From NCBI RefSeq assembly GCF_900188145.1, contig NZ_FZOJ01000038.1, positions 1-38,107 on the forward strand: a stretch of DNA of 38,107 bases. The letters are read 5' to 3'. Under the pieces are notes generated by a model. It was not told the DNA's origin. It was given only the letters and a program-made list of their open reading frames with translations, and ran no database searches. This stretch comes from Anaerovirgula multivorans. GTDB lineage: Bacteria > Bacillota > Clostridia > Peptostreptococcales > Natronincolaceae. This document shows, one piece after another, positions 24,368 through 32,961 of the stretch. Both the position numbers and the translations under genes were made by a program. The stretch's first letter is position 1, and every line of letters begins with the position of its first letter.

Positions 24368-26002
24368 TTGAACAAGAAAAGAATCCTTGATCTATTACTT
24401 GAACTTTGCTATGTTCCCAGCATCTCCGAGACAAAGGGAGAAGTTGAGATGTCACAAAAGATCTACGAAATAATCCAAAGGATCGATTACTTTAAAAATC
24501 ATCCGCACTACTTAAACATTCATCAAATTCCTCATGATTACATGAACCGTACTTATGTTACTGCTTTTATGAAAGGAAAAAAGAAAAGCAATAAAACAGT
24601 TATATTGCTTAGTCATCTTGATACAGTAGGTGTCGAAGAATATGGTAGTTTTAAAAAATTGGCCTTTAACCCCGTCGAATATACCGAATATCTAAAAAAT
24701 AATCATTCTATTAGTTTATCTCAAGAAGCTTTAGAAGATTTAAAAAGTGGAGATTTTTTATTTGGTAGAGGTATTATGGATATGAAGTATGGTATTGCGG
24801 CAGGCATTGAAGTGTTATATCAAATTGAAGAAATTATAGATAACTTTGAAGGAAACATTCTTTTGGTTTCAGTTCCTGATGAAGAAGCAAATTCTGCAGG
24901 TATGTTGGCTGCAGTTGAGACATTACTATCCATGAAGATAGAGAAGGAGCTGGAGTACATATGTGCTATCATCAGTGAACCTCATTTCCCAAAATATCCA
25001 GGAGATAATCATCTATATATTTATAATGGTACTGTGGGAAAATTGTTACCTGTATTCTATTGTGTAGGAAAAGAAACCCACGTTGGAGAACCTTTTGCAG
25101 GACTCAATCCCAATTTACTGACGGCTAAAATCATAGAAAAGATCGATCAAAGTCCATTCCTATGTGACTATTTTCAACAAGCCGCTGGACCTGTGCCTAC
25201 CTGTTTAAAGCAATCAGATACAAAGAATGAGTACTCAGTCCAGACGCCAACTGCTGCTTATACATATTTTAATTTTATCACCTTAAATTCCACTCCCAAA
25301 GAAATTTTATATCGCTTAAAAGAAATAGCCGATACTGCCTTTATGGAAGTTTTAGAGGATATCAAGGAAAAATCTTACAAATTTGAGGATTTAACAGGTA
25401 ATAGACCCCGAATACCTGAGGTAAGACCAAAGGTTATGTTCTATCATGAATTATATGATTTATGCTATAAAGTCCATGGCGAAACCTTTAAGAATCATAT
25501 TAATAACTTTATTGCTTCAATTGAAACAAAAGACCTTAGACAGTCCTCCATTGAATTGGTGAAGGAAATCCATCACTTTAGTCCCTATAGAGATCCAATG
25601 ATTATACTATTTCTTGCTCCCCCCTACTATCCTCATTCTGTGAATATGGAGAATACTAAGATTATAGAAGTATGTAAATATATTCTTAACATTGCTAAAG
25701 AAAAGTTTAATAGAACCATTAGCCTTGAACCATTTTTTCCTGGACTTTCTGATATGAGCTATTTAGGCATGATAAATTCTATAGACGAAGAATTATTAAA
25801 GCTGCATTTTCCATTATGGGGAGAAAAATATTCGATTCCAATAAAAACAATTTCTCAATTGAATATTCCCTTTCTTAACATAGGTCCTTTGGGAAAAGAT
25901 GCCCATAAATATACAGAACGAATTTGTCTTTCCTACTCACTTGAGACAGCTTCATTTCTCATTTATGAGGCTGTTCTAAAGTCTCTGAAAACTCAAGGTT
26001 AA
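24368..26002 (+). CDS. M20-family peptidase, RocB-like
   Basis: A 544-residue zinc aminoacyl-hydrolase of the RocB-type branch of family M20. Metal ligands are visible in LSHLDTVG, GRGIMDMKYG and VPDEEANSAG, and the RocB-type extended middle and C-terminal parts (FLAPPYYPH, LEPFFPGLSDMSY, LNIGPLGKDAHKYTER) are present. RocB is associated with arginine use in Bacillus, but its exact reaction is not settled. The start is TTG behind GAAAGGGGGATAAACTA; no in-frame ATG occurs nearby at the correct distance. It converges on dsdA and shares a terminator with it. With dsdA and an EamA exporter close by, a role in amino-acid or peptide turnover is plausible. Confidence 0.85.
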   Translation: MNKKRILDLLLELCYVPSISETKGEVEMSQKIYEIIQRIDYFKNHPHYLNIHQIPHDYMNRTYVTAFMKGKKKSNKTVILLSHLDTVGVEEYGSFKKLAFNPVEYTEYLKNNHSISLSQEALEDLKSGDFLFGRGIMDMKYGIAAGIEVLYQIEEIIDNFEGNILLVSVPDEEANSAGMLAAVETLLSMKIEKELEYICAIISEPHFPKYPGDNHLYIYNGTVGKLLPVFYCVGKETHVGEPFAGLNPNLLTAKIIEKIDQSPFLCDYFQQAAGPVPTCLKQSDTKNEYSVQTPTAAYTYFNFITLNSTPKEILYRLKEIADTAFMEVLEDIKEKSYKFEDLTGNRPRIPEVRPKVMFYHELYDLCYKVHGETFKNHINNFIASIETKDLRQSSIELVKEIHHFSPYRDPMIILFLAPPYYPHSVNMENTKIIEVCKYILNIAKEKFNRTISLEPFFPGLSDMSYLGMINSIDEELLKLHFPLWGEKYSIPIKTISQLNIPFLNIGPLGKDAHKYTERICLSYSLETASFLIYEAVLKSLKTQG

Positions 26003-26048
26003 TCAAAACACACCCTCTAGATTACTACTAGAAGGGTGTGTTTTGATT
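26001..26048. terminator. Bidirectional terminator between the RocB-like gene and dsdA
   Basis: A 16-bp perfect stem AATCAAAACACACCCT / AGGGTGTGTTTTGATT (26001-26016 with 26033-26048), giving T-rich ends on both strands. It fills the 45-bp gap between the convergent stop codons. Confidence 0.9.
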
Positions 26049-27379
26049 TATAGAATAGCACCTTTTTTATAATAGGCCTCCATTATTTCCTTTGGTACAA
26101 GACTTCCTCCAGTAGCCCACACGATATGAACAAGTCCTTGGTCTTCTAGTTCTCCTGCTGCTTGTTCTTTTATTAATGTCACAGGGCCTAGCATCCCTGC
26201 CAAAGCAGAGGGTTCTAAATATATATTTTCTGTATCGGCTAGATCCTTTAATAAAATATATAAAGCATCGTCGTCTATAGTATAAACACCGCTAATCAGC
26301 TCTTCTAACGTCTTACCCACAAATCCAGATGCTCTTCCAACTGCTAGTCCATCAGCTTCTGTTATGTTATCTATACCAAAGTCCTGCACTGATACTTGAT
26401 CATGAAGTTCTGTCATTAACCCAATTAACATACAAGGAGAATGGGTAGGTTCTGCAAAAAAACAGTGAACATGATTTTTAAATACTAACTTTAAACCAAA
26501 AGCTACTCCTCCAGGACCACCCCCCACTCCACAGGGTAAATATACATATAACGGATGATTCTCATCTATAGTAATATCCATATCTTCTAATTGCCTTTTT
26601 AATCTATATGCGGCTACAGCATACCCTAAAAATAGATTGATTGAGTTTTCATCATCAATAAAATAACTATTTTTGTTTGTTTCCGACTGCCTTCTCCCTT
26701 CCTCTACAGCCTTACTATAATCAGAGGTATACTCGATTACTGCTACCCCCTTACTTCTTAGCAAATCCTTTTTCCATTGTTTTGCATCTGCAGACATATG
26801 CACCGTCACTTTAAAGCCTATTTTAGCACTAATAATTCCGATGCTAAGGCCTAGATTACCGGTAGAACCCACCGCAATGGCATACCGAGAGAAAAATGTT
26901 CTAAACGCCTGGCTATCTATAACCCCGTAGTCTTCTTCAGTTGAAAGTAAGTTATGTTTAATAGCAAGTTCTTCAGCGTGTTTCAATACTTCGTAGATTC
27001 CGCCTCTTGCTTTAATGGAGCCCGCTATAGGCAATTCGTTGTCACACTTTAACAGCAGCCTTCCTATCATATCTACTTCATACCTATCTCTTAGGCATTG
27101 TTTCATGCTGTGGATTTCCACAAGAGGCGACTCTATGATTCCATTTGATTGCTGGGTTTCAGGAAAAACTCTTTCTAAATAAGGAGCAAACCTCTTTAAT
27201 CTTTCCTCCGCATCCTTCACATCATCTTCCGTGATGCCTATATTTTTCATAGCTTGTTCATAGCTTTTATATTTAGGATTTGCCCAAAAAACTTCCTCAG
27301 TATCAACTACTTTTTTTAATAATGGGTGTTTCTGTTTCCAACTATCAATGGTTTTTCCAGCAATTAATTGTTCCTTCAT
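26048..27379 (-). CDS. dsdA: D-serine ammonia-lyase (D-serine dehydratase)
   Basis: PLP enzyme converting D-serine to pyruvate and ammonia. The 443-residue length is typical of DsdA. The PLP lysine is K123 in AGSIKARGG. The phosphate-binding and substrate motifs are GSTGNLG (171-177) and the Gly-rich LPCGVGGGPGGVAFG. DsdA-specific blocks include the N-terminal LLKKVVDTEEVFWANP and the C-terminal DGLAVGRASGFVG. The ATG follows GAGAGGATAGTAATT. The EamA-family gene is divergent from it and could supply export or uptake of the substrate. No dsdC-type regulator is present. Confidence 0.95.
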   Translation of the reverse strand: MKEQLIAGKTIDSWKQKHPLLKKVVDTEEVFWANPKYKSYEQAMKNIGITEDDVKDAEERLKRFAPYLERVFPETQQSNGIIESPLVEIHSMKQCLRDRYEVDMIGRLLLKCDNELPIAGSIKARGGIYEVLKHAEELAIKHNLLSTEEDYGVIDSQAFRTFFSRYAIAVGSTGNLGLSIGIISAKIGFKVTVHMSADAKQWKKDLLRSKGVAVIEYTSDYSKAVEEGRRQSETNKNSYFIDDENSINLFLGYAVAAYRLKRQLEDMDITIDENHPLYVYLPCGVGGGPGGVAFGLKLVFKNHVHCFFAEPTHSPCMLIGLMTELHDQVSVQDFGIDNITEADGLAVGRASGFVGKTLEELISGVYTIDDDALYILLKDLADTENIYLEPSALAGMLGPVTLIKEQAAGELEDQGLVHIVWATGGSLVPKEIMEAYYKKGAIL

Positions 27380-27577
27380 AATTACTATCCTCTCTTTCTA
27401 AATTTATTAGATAATAACCTTTAGTTATTCTTTTCTCTTTGGTTTATTAAAATTAGTAAGCATATATGGAATTATTTATATAATTTATAATTGCTATAGC
27501 TTAACCCTCAGTATAAAATGTAATTAGCACCGATTCATTATATGGTGAACAAAAATAATAGAATAAGGGTGAAAATC

Positions 27578-28450
27578 ATGCTGAATTTTTTGACGAGAAA
27601 ATGCAATAACAAAACTGCTATTATCTATTTAATAATAGCTTCTTTGCTTTGGAGTTTAGGTGGTGTATTGATTAAATCTATTCAATTGAATCCCATTGCA
27701 CTTGCTGGTATGAGAAGTGCAATCTCATCTGTATTTATATGGATGTTTCTCAAAAAGCCTAAGTTTAACTGGTCTAAGTCGCAAATTTTAGGTGGTGTTT
27801 CTTATGCTGCTATCATGATTTTTTTCGTAACTGCCACAAAATGGACTACTGCTGCTAATGCTATATTGCTCCAATATACTGCACCCATCTATGTAGCCAT
27901 ATTTGGTTTTATGTTTTTAAAAGAAAAAACAACACGTTTAGATTGGCTCACTACTTTTTTCGTATTTGGAGGCATGACCTTATTTTTTATTGATGATATA
28001 GAGCTTCAAAATGTCTTCGGAAACTTAATGGCTATTGGCAGTGGTGTTAGTTTTGCCGCAATGGTGCTATTTTTAAGAAAACAGAAGGAAGGTTCTCCGC
28101 TAGAATCTATATTAATGGGGAATATCATTACAGCTATTATAGCTATCCCCTTTATGTTTCAATCTCTACCTTCGTCTTCCGATTTTAGTACTCTCCTATT
28201 ATTGGGAACTATACAATTAGGATTACCTTATATATTATATTCAATAGCTATCAAGCATGTAAGCGCTATGGAGGGAGTCTTAATTCCTGTGATAGAACCA
28301 ATTATGAATCCAGTTTGGGTCTTTCTAGCCATTGGTGAAGTCCCCGGTAGGTGGGCTTTTGCAGGTGGTGCTATTGTATTAATAGCTGTAACCTTAAGAT
28401 GTATTATCGTCACTATCAATACACAAGCAGAGGAACCCAGCACTTCATAG
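27578..28450 (+). CDS. EamA-family (DMT superfamily) transporter
   Basis: A polytopic membrane protein with two EamA repeats and about ten hydrophobic helices. The first repeat opens IIYLIIASLLWSLGGVLIKS and contains LQYTAPIYVAIFGFMFLKE; the second opens GNLMAIGSGVSFAAMVLF and contains VLIPVIEPIMNPVWVFLAIGE split over two helices. EamA proteins usually export or exchange amino acids and metabolites. I start at the ATG 27578 (290 residues, MLNFLTRK) because AAGGGTGA precedes it; the upstream ATG at 27542 has no ribosome-binding site. It is divergent from dsdA; D-serine or another amino acid is a reasonable but unproven substrate. Confidence 0.88.
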   Translation: MLNFLTRKCNNKTAIIYLIIASLLWSLGGVLIKSIQLNPIALAGMRSAISSVFIWMFLKKPKFNWSKSQILGGVSYAAIMIFFVTATKWTTAANAILLQYTAPIYVAIFGFMFLKEKTTRLDWLTTFFVFGGMTLFFIDDIELQNVFGNLMAIGSGVSFAAMVLFLRKQKEGSPLESILMGNIITAIIAIPFMFQSLPSSSDFSTLLLLGTIQLGLPYILYSIAIKHVSAMEGVLIPVIEPIMNPVWVFLAIGEVPGRWAFAGGAIVLIAVTLRCIIVTINTQAEEPSTS

Positions 28451-28489
28451 CTACAAAGTAGTTGACTTTTCTATAGTGACTCTTGCTTT

Positions 28490-28651
28490 CTATTTTAATA
28501 CAAGTCTATGAAATACCACTGCTGCTATTGATAGAATCAATACACTGTGTAGTATTTCATTCAACTTAGACATATTTTCCTTTTCTTTTGTCTTTTTAAT
28601 GTTAAAATAGCATAAGGCAATTAAAACGAGGCTAAAAAAAACTTTTTCCAT
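28490..28651 (-). CDS. Small membrane protein (53 aa), unknown function
   Basis: An ATG-to-TAG frame of 53 codons with a very strong ribosome-binding site (GGAGGAGATGAT before the ATG at 28651). There are two hydrophobic stretches, residues 4-16 (VFFSLVLIALCYF) and about 34-52 (ILHSVLILSIAAVVFHRLV), joined by a Lys-rich link (KKTKEKEN). A two-helix hairpin or a signal-anchor plus helix is likely. It lies between the convergent EamA gene and iorB. No homologue recognised. Confidence 0.6.
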   Translation of the reverse strand: MEKVFFSLVLIALCYFNIKKTKEKENMSKLNEILHSVLILSIAAVVFHRLVLK

Positions 28652-28870
28652 ATCATCTCCTCCAATACCCTAGACATACTATTATTATGATAATTCGTTA
28701 ATTTTTCTTAATTTCCTTTTAAAATATCTAGTAATCTAATAAATATTTTTTCATTATCCTAAATATCTTTTTTAATATTATTCAGCGTATACCAACTTTT
28801 ATTCCAGTAATACTACATAAATATTTTTTGACGTATGTATTTAAATGATAGTGTATATGCCTATATCTAT

Positions 28871-28913
28871 AAAATGTTAAAGTGCTATATTTATTATAGC
28901 ACTTTAACATTTT
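28871..28913. terminator. Strong hairpin terminator downstream of iorB
   Basis: A perfect 19-bp stem (28871-28889 with 28895-28913), core AAAGTGCTATA / TATAGCACTTT, and a 5-nt loop. The arms end in AAAA/TTTT, so it can act on either strand. It lies 12 bp after the iorB stop. Confidence 0.9.
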
Positions 28914-28924
28914 AATATGAGTTC

Positions 28925-29500
28925 TTATTTACCTTGATAATTATAGCCGTAATCAAAAGCTTCCAAATTCATTTCAATAGACTTATAGGGAACATTGTCT
29001 TTAATTGTATCCTTCCAAGTGTCCATCTTTATATCTATATGTTTAGCAAGAATTCCCAAAAGAATTACATTAGACACCTGCTTTTTACCAATATTTTTTG
29101 CTTCTTCAAAAGCATTAATCTCAGTAACTTGATATGTAGATTTAAGATTTTCTATATCCTCTTCTGGATATTCATATTTCTCCTGCTGTACCAAGGTTGG
29201 ATAAAATCTTTTTATGTTCAAAATAATTTTACCATCTTTCTTTAGTATAGAACTCCATCTTAAGGCTTCTATCGGTTCCATAGACACTAGTATATCTGCA
29301 TCCCCCGGTGGAATATTTGGCGAATAAATCTTTTCACCTATTCTGACATTTCCCCAAACCATTCCTCCCCTTTGGGATAACCCAACTACATCATTGCTTT
29401 TCACATCATAGCCATCCTTTAAAGCCGCTTGACAGATTATCCTCGTCATGAGGATAAGTCCTTGGCCGCCTACTCCACCTAACATAATATTAGTTGTCAA
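28925..29500 (-). CDS. iorB: Indolepyruvate:ferredoxin oxidoreductase, beta subunit
   Basis: Gamma-type subunit of the 2-oxoacid:ferredoxin oxidoreductase that oxidatively decarboxylates aryl pyruvates in aromatic amino-acid fermentation. The sequence shows NIMLGGVGGQGLILMTRI near the start and NDVVGLSQRGGMVWGNVRIG, typical of IorB. The reading frame is open to 29521, but GGGAGG directly abuts the ATG at 29509. The TTG at 29500 (MTTNIMLGG) is 9 bp from GGAGG and is my preferred start, giving 191 residues and an 11-bp overlap with iorA. Either start leaves the domain intact. Confidence 0.92.
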   Translation of the reverse strand: MTTNIMLGGVGGQGLILMTRIICQAALKDGYDVKSNDVVGLSQRGGMVWGNVRIGEKIYSPNIPPGDADILVSMEPIEALRWSSILKKDGKIILNIKRFYPTLVQQEKYEYPEEDIENLKSTYQVTEINAFEEAKNIGKKQVSNVILLGILAKHIDIKMDTWKDTIKDNVPYKSIEMNLEAFDYGYNYQGK

Positions 29501-31316
29501 TTTTCTCATCCTCCCTATCAATTTTTTTTGAGGACTTTATTGCATTTACAGGACATACCTGGGCACATACACTACAACCCACACACATGTCTTTATCAAT
29601 TGAAGATTTCAACTTCTCAATGCCTTCATACTTTATCATTCTAAGGGGTGGGCAGTTGGTTTTAATGCACGCCCTACAGCTGATACATATGTTAGGATTC
29701 ACATAATAATATGGCTCTTCTATATTATACTTTAATGCACATGGTCCGTTGGCAACGATAATTGATAAACCATCATAAGCAATTTCTTCTTTAAATAGCT
29801 TTGTAGCAGCTTTATAATCATATTGATTAATTTCTTTAACCCGATCAAATCCCATTGACTCCAAGAGGGTTTTAATACCAACCTTCATATCATCTCTTTC
29901 ATTATAAAGACCTGAACTGGCATTAGGCTGTCCTCCCGTCATAGCAGTTGTTCTATTGTCTAGGACAACTAATGTGATATTTTCATTATCTTCCTTCCTA
30001 TGTAAAGTGTTAACAAAAGTTGACAATCCAGAGTGAAAGAAGGTTCCATCCCCTATCACTGCTACTAAAGGTTCTCCCTCATCATTTTTTGACATTGCCT
30101 TTCGTATTCCTTTTGTTATGCCTATACTGGCTCCCATACTAATAATAATATTGGATTGTTCAAAGGGAAATAAAAACGATAGAGAGTAACATCCAATATC
30201 ACCTATCACGATCTTTGCTTTTGATTTCTTCAGTATGTCAAAGGTAGGTCGATGAGGACATCCAGTACAGAACAAAGGTGCTCTAGGAACAGTTTCAACA
30301 TATCTTTTTGCAAATTTCTTCTCTTCCCGAATAATTCCCGCCTTGGATAATCCTTCTTGGATATCTCGGATATCCAATTCTCCTGTGAAATCAAAATATT
30401 TTTTTCCCTCACAGACAATTCCCATTAGCTTCAATTCATTTTCAATAAACGGAAGCATTTCTTCAATAACAATAATCCGTTCAAAGCCACTGGCTATCTC
30501 CTTTGCTTTTTCTTCTGAAATTGGATGAATCAAACCCAATTTCCATATGCTTACGTTAGGATTGAGCTCTTTAAGATTATAATAGACTAATCCAGAGGTT
30601 ATAACTAAAGTGTCGGTATTTTCCTTTAACTCTAACCTGTTTAGATCTGTATCATAAGCATATTCTTCTAGCTTTTTCAGTCTTTCTTTCATAAAGAATT
30701 GTGATTTTCTTGAACCTGGGGGTATCATACAGTATTTCTCTCTATCACGGTCGATACCCTTTGGCTTGACTTCTTCTCTATTCTCAATCTCTACCACACT
30801 TCTGCCATGACAAACTCTACTGGTAATTCGCAGCATCATAGGGATAGAAAAAGTCTCACTGATTTCAAGTGCCTTCTTCGTGAAATCCTTTGCTTCTTGA
30901 CTATCCGAAGGGTCAAGAATGCCCATATTGGCAAACTTACCCAAAACCCTATTATCTTGTTCATTTTGCGAACTAGCTAGGCCTGGATCATCTCCTGATA
31001 CCAATAAAAAACCGCCATTAACCGGGGTTTCAGTAAATGTCATGAGCGGGTCATAAGCAATATTTACACCCACATGTTTCATTGAAGCCATTGCTCTTGC
31101 TCCGTAGAAGGACCCTCCTATAGCAACCTCAACAGCTACTTTTTCATTAGTCGAAAACTCTGCATATACCTCTTCATATTCCTTTAGCTTTTCTAGAATT
31201 TCTACAGTTGGGGAACCAGGATAACTGGCAGCTATCGTTCCACCTGCTTCATAAAAACCCCTAGCTATTGCCTCATTTCCTGTTAAAATCCGTTTTTCCT
31301 TTAAGCTTGTTCCCAT
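29490..31316 (-). CDS. iorA: Indolepyruvate:ferredoxin oxidoreductase, alpha subunit
   Basis: ThDP-dependent catalytic subunit with a ferredoxin domain, 608 residues. The N-terminal pyrimidine-binding domain starts LTGNEAIARGFYEAG. A CTGCPHRP motif follows (C350, C353). The ThDP motif begins GDGTFF at 422. The C-terminus has two [4Fe-4S] clusters: C544, C547, C550, C555 and C578, C581, C584, C588. This order (alpha domains, then ferredoxin) is that of IorA, not of the pyruvate enzyme. The enzyme converts indolepyruvate, phenylpyruvate and hydroxyphenylpyruvate to acyl-CoA with reduced ferredoxin. The ATG follows GGGAGTGATGGA; iorB overlaps its 3' end. Confidence 0.96.
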   Translation of the reverse strand: MGTSLKEKRILTGNEAIARGFYEAGGTIAASYPGSPTVEILEKLKEYEEVYAEFSTNEKVAVEVAIGGSFYGARAMASMKHVGVNIAYDPLMTFTETPVNGGFLLVSGDDPGLASSQNEQDNRVLGKFANMGILDPSDSQEAKDFTKKALEISETFSIPMMLRITSRVCHGRSVVEIENREEVKPKGIDRDREKYCMIPPGSRKSQFFMKERLKKLEEYAYDTDLNRLELKENTDTLVITSGLVYYNLKELNPNVSIWKLGLIHPISEEKAKEIASGFERIIVIEEMLPFIENELKLMGIVCEGKKYFDFTGELDIRDIQEGLSKAGIIREEKKFAKRYVETVPRAPLFCTGCPHRPTFDILKKSKAKIVIGDIGCYSLSFLFPFEQSNIIISMGASIGITKGIRKAMSKNDEGEPLVAVIGDGTFFHSGLSTFVNTLHRKEDNENITLVVLDNRTTAMTGGQPNASSGLYNERDDMKVGIKTLLESMGFDRVKEINQYDYKAATKLFKEEIAYDGLSIIVANGPCALKYNIEEPYYYVNPNICISCRACIKTNCPPLRMIKYEGIEKLKSSIDKDMCVGCSVCAQVCPVNAIKSSKKIDREDEKIDN

Positions 31317-31454
31317 TCCATCACTCCCTAAATATATTTTTCCCTTTTAAATTTTATGAAATGGCAAAGACATGGTAGTATAATTTTTCTATACTTATCA
31401 TACCCATATAATTCCTGTACATTCATAATAAGTAAAAGTTCACGAAATGAAAAT

Positions 31455-31481
31455 ACGGTAGAGGATCATCCTCTACCGTAC
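31455..31481 (-). terminator. Perfect 13-bp hairpin, probable distal terminator of cysK
   Basis: TACGGTAGAGGAT-C-ATCCTCTACCGTA. On the minus strand it is followed by TTTTC. Its core GTAGAGGATNATCC is shared with the hpt terminator at 22960-22991. Confidence 0.6.
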
Positions 31482-31484
31482 TAT

Positions 31485-31540
31485 TTGCACGCTGCAAAAG
31501 TGACTGACACCAAATCAAAGATTTGGTGTCAGTCACTTTT
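31485..31540 (-). repeat. Family 1 repeat, copy 3 (perfect hairpin)
   Basis: A perfect 21-bp stem (31496-31516 with 31520-31540), core GTGACTGACACC / GGTGTCAGTCAC, with a 3-nt loop and GCAGCGTGCAA on the outside. It is the only copy here in which both arms are fully complementary. Confidence 0.85.
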
Positions 31541-31542
31541 CT

Positions 31543-31585
31543 CTTTACACTAGTAAAAGGTGGGGTGCCTATTACTAGTGTAAAG
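31543..31585 (-). terminator. 14-bp hairpin just after cysK
   Basis: CTTTACACTAGTAA / TTACTAGTGTAAAG (31543-31556 with 31572-31585), perfect, with a 15-nt loop. No T-tract follows on the minus strand, so termination here would depend on the next hairpins or on other factors. Confidence 0.5.
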
Positions 31586-31596
31586 ATATTATTTAA

Positions 31597-32541
31597 TTAA
31601 GCATTGTCACTTTCTTGGAAAAGTGCAGTTGAAAGATATCTCTCCCCTGAATCTGGTAACAACACTACAATCGTTTTACCTTTATTGTCTGGACGTTTAG
31701 CAATTTGGATAGCTGCATGAGCAGCTGCTCCTGATGATATTCCAACCAACAAACCTTCAGTTTTTGCAAGGCTTCTGCTAGCTTCAAAAGCTTCTTCATT
31801 TTTCACTTGAATTATTTCATCATATACCTCTGTATTTAAAATACTTGGTACAAATCCCGCACCTATCCCTTGAATTTTATGAGGCCCTGGCTTTCCTCCA
31901 GATAATACTGGAGAATCGGTAGGTTCAACAGCTATAATTTTTATATCAGAATTTTTTTGTTTTAAGATTTCACCTACTCCAGTGATGGTTCCACCTGTTC
32001 CTATACCACCTACAAATATATCTATTTTGCCCTCTGTATCTCTCCATATTTCTTCCGCTGTAGTTTGTCTATGGATTTCTGGATTCGCCGTATTGTTAAA
32101 CTGCTGAGGAACATAAGAGTTAGGGGTTTCGGCTGCCAATTCCTCGGCTTTTTTAATGGCTCCTTTCATACCTTCAATCCCGGGTGTTAACACTAATTCA
32201 GCACCTAAGGCCTTTAATAAATTTCTTCTCTCAACACTCATTGTGTCAGGCATAGTAAGTATTAATCTATATCCTTTAGCTGCCGCTACAAAAGCAAGGG
32301 CTATACCTGTATTGCCACTGGTTGGTTCAATGATCACAGATTCCTTATTAATCAATTCTTTTTCTTCTGCATCCTTAATCATGGCGTAGCCTACTCTGTC
32401 TTTAACACTACCGCCTGGGTTGAAATACTCTAATTTACCAATCAAAGTAGCCTCTAATTGATTTGCACTGTTATATCCTGTAAGTTCCACCATTGGTGTA
32501 TTTCCGATCAAATCAGTTATATTGTTTGCTATTTTCTTCAT
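31597..32541 (-). CDS. cysK: Cysteine synthase A (O-acetylserine sulfhydrylase)
   Basis: PLP enzyme forming cysteine from O-acetylserine and sulfide. Numbered from the ATG at 32541 (314 residues, MKKIANNITDLIGNTPM), the PLP lysine is K47 in NPGGSVKDR and the substrate loop TSGNTG is at 73-78; GIGTGGTITG binds the PLP phosphate. I choose this ATG because GGAGGGAATAGT precedes it; the open frame runs 15 codons further to 32586 without a ribosome-binding site and outside the family's usual length. The promoter is about 200 bp upstream, leaving a long leader. Three hairpins in a row lie downstream. Confidence 0.96.
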   Translation of the reverse strand: MKKIANNITDLIGNTPMVELTGYNSANQLEATLIGKLEYFNPGGSVKDRVGYAMIKDAEEKELINKESVIIEPTSGNTGIALAFVAAAKGYRLILTMPDTMSVERRNLLKALGAELVLTPGIEGMKGAIKKAEELAAETPNSYVPQQFNNTANPEIHRQTTAEEIWRDTEGKIDIFVGGIGTGGTITGVGEILKQKNSDIKIIAVEPTDSPVLSGGKPGPHKIQGIGAGFVPSILNTEVYDEIIQVKNEEAFEASRSLAKTEGLLVGISSGAAAHAAIQIAKRPDNKGKTIVVLLPDSGERYLSTALFQESDNA

Positions 32542-32720
32542 ACTATTCCCTCCAATATTTTTTATATTTATTTCTTGCATGTTCAATATTTTTATATCTG
32601 TTTGTTCAGACGTTACTCAAAATTTTTCAGATAAGTAGTAGTTAATTTCTATTATATTGTATTTTAAGTTTTAAGAACAACGTTGTTTTTAATCCATAGT
32701 ATTCCGGTATGTTTATAGTA

Positions 32721-32750
32721 AATATACTACAAGACATTCCTCTATGTCAA
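32721..32750 (-). promoter_or_regulatory. Vegetative promoter of cysK
   Basis: Minus strand: TTGACA (32745-32750), 18-bp spacer, TATATT (32721-32726). The resulting leader of about 170 nt contains a perfect 12-bp palindrome AACAACGTTGTT (32676-32687) of unknown role. No SAM riboswitch or T-box core is seen. Confidence 0.7.
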
Positions 32751-32911
32751 TAGATTTTTGCAAAAAATAATATGTTTTTCTATATTGTTCCAATTATCTT
32801 ACACTAATTACTAACCCTAGTAAGGTGTTTTTAATATTCTCTCCTCATAATGATCATATACCTTTTTTCCCTTCTACTAATCATGTACAGCCTACTATAG
32901 ATGTACCCCTA

Positions 32912-32960
32912 TGAATTTTAATATACTAAAGGCTACATTTCTCTGCAAAGGCAGTCTCTT
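32912..32960. repeat. Half of a family 2 repeat
   Basis: GAATTTTAATATACTAAAGG then CTACATTT matches one end of the family 2 unit. It is followed by an inserted CTCTGCAAAG and GCAGTC, then runs directly into the family 3 hairpin. Confidence 0.55.
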
Positions 32961-32961
32961 A

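Noticed and set aside
29494..29706. Plus-strand ORF within iorA
   Set aside because: It is the complement of the iorA ferredoxin region; codon pattern and location mark it as a shadow.
31356..31553. Plus-strand 65-codon ORF between iorA and cysK
   Set aside because: It is made of the hairpin and family 1 repeat sequence, with no ribosome-binding site and a composition unlike coding sequence.
32542..32720. Long cysK leader as a SAM (S-box) riboswitch or a cysteine T-box
   Set aside because: No conserved S-box core, no GGTGG-type T-box sequence and no leader terminator could be found.
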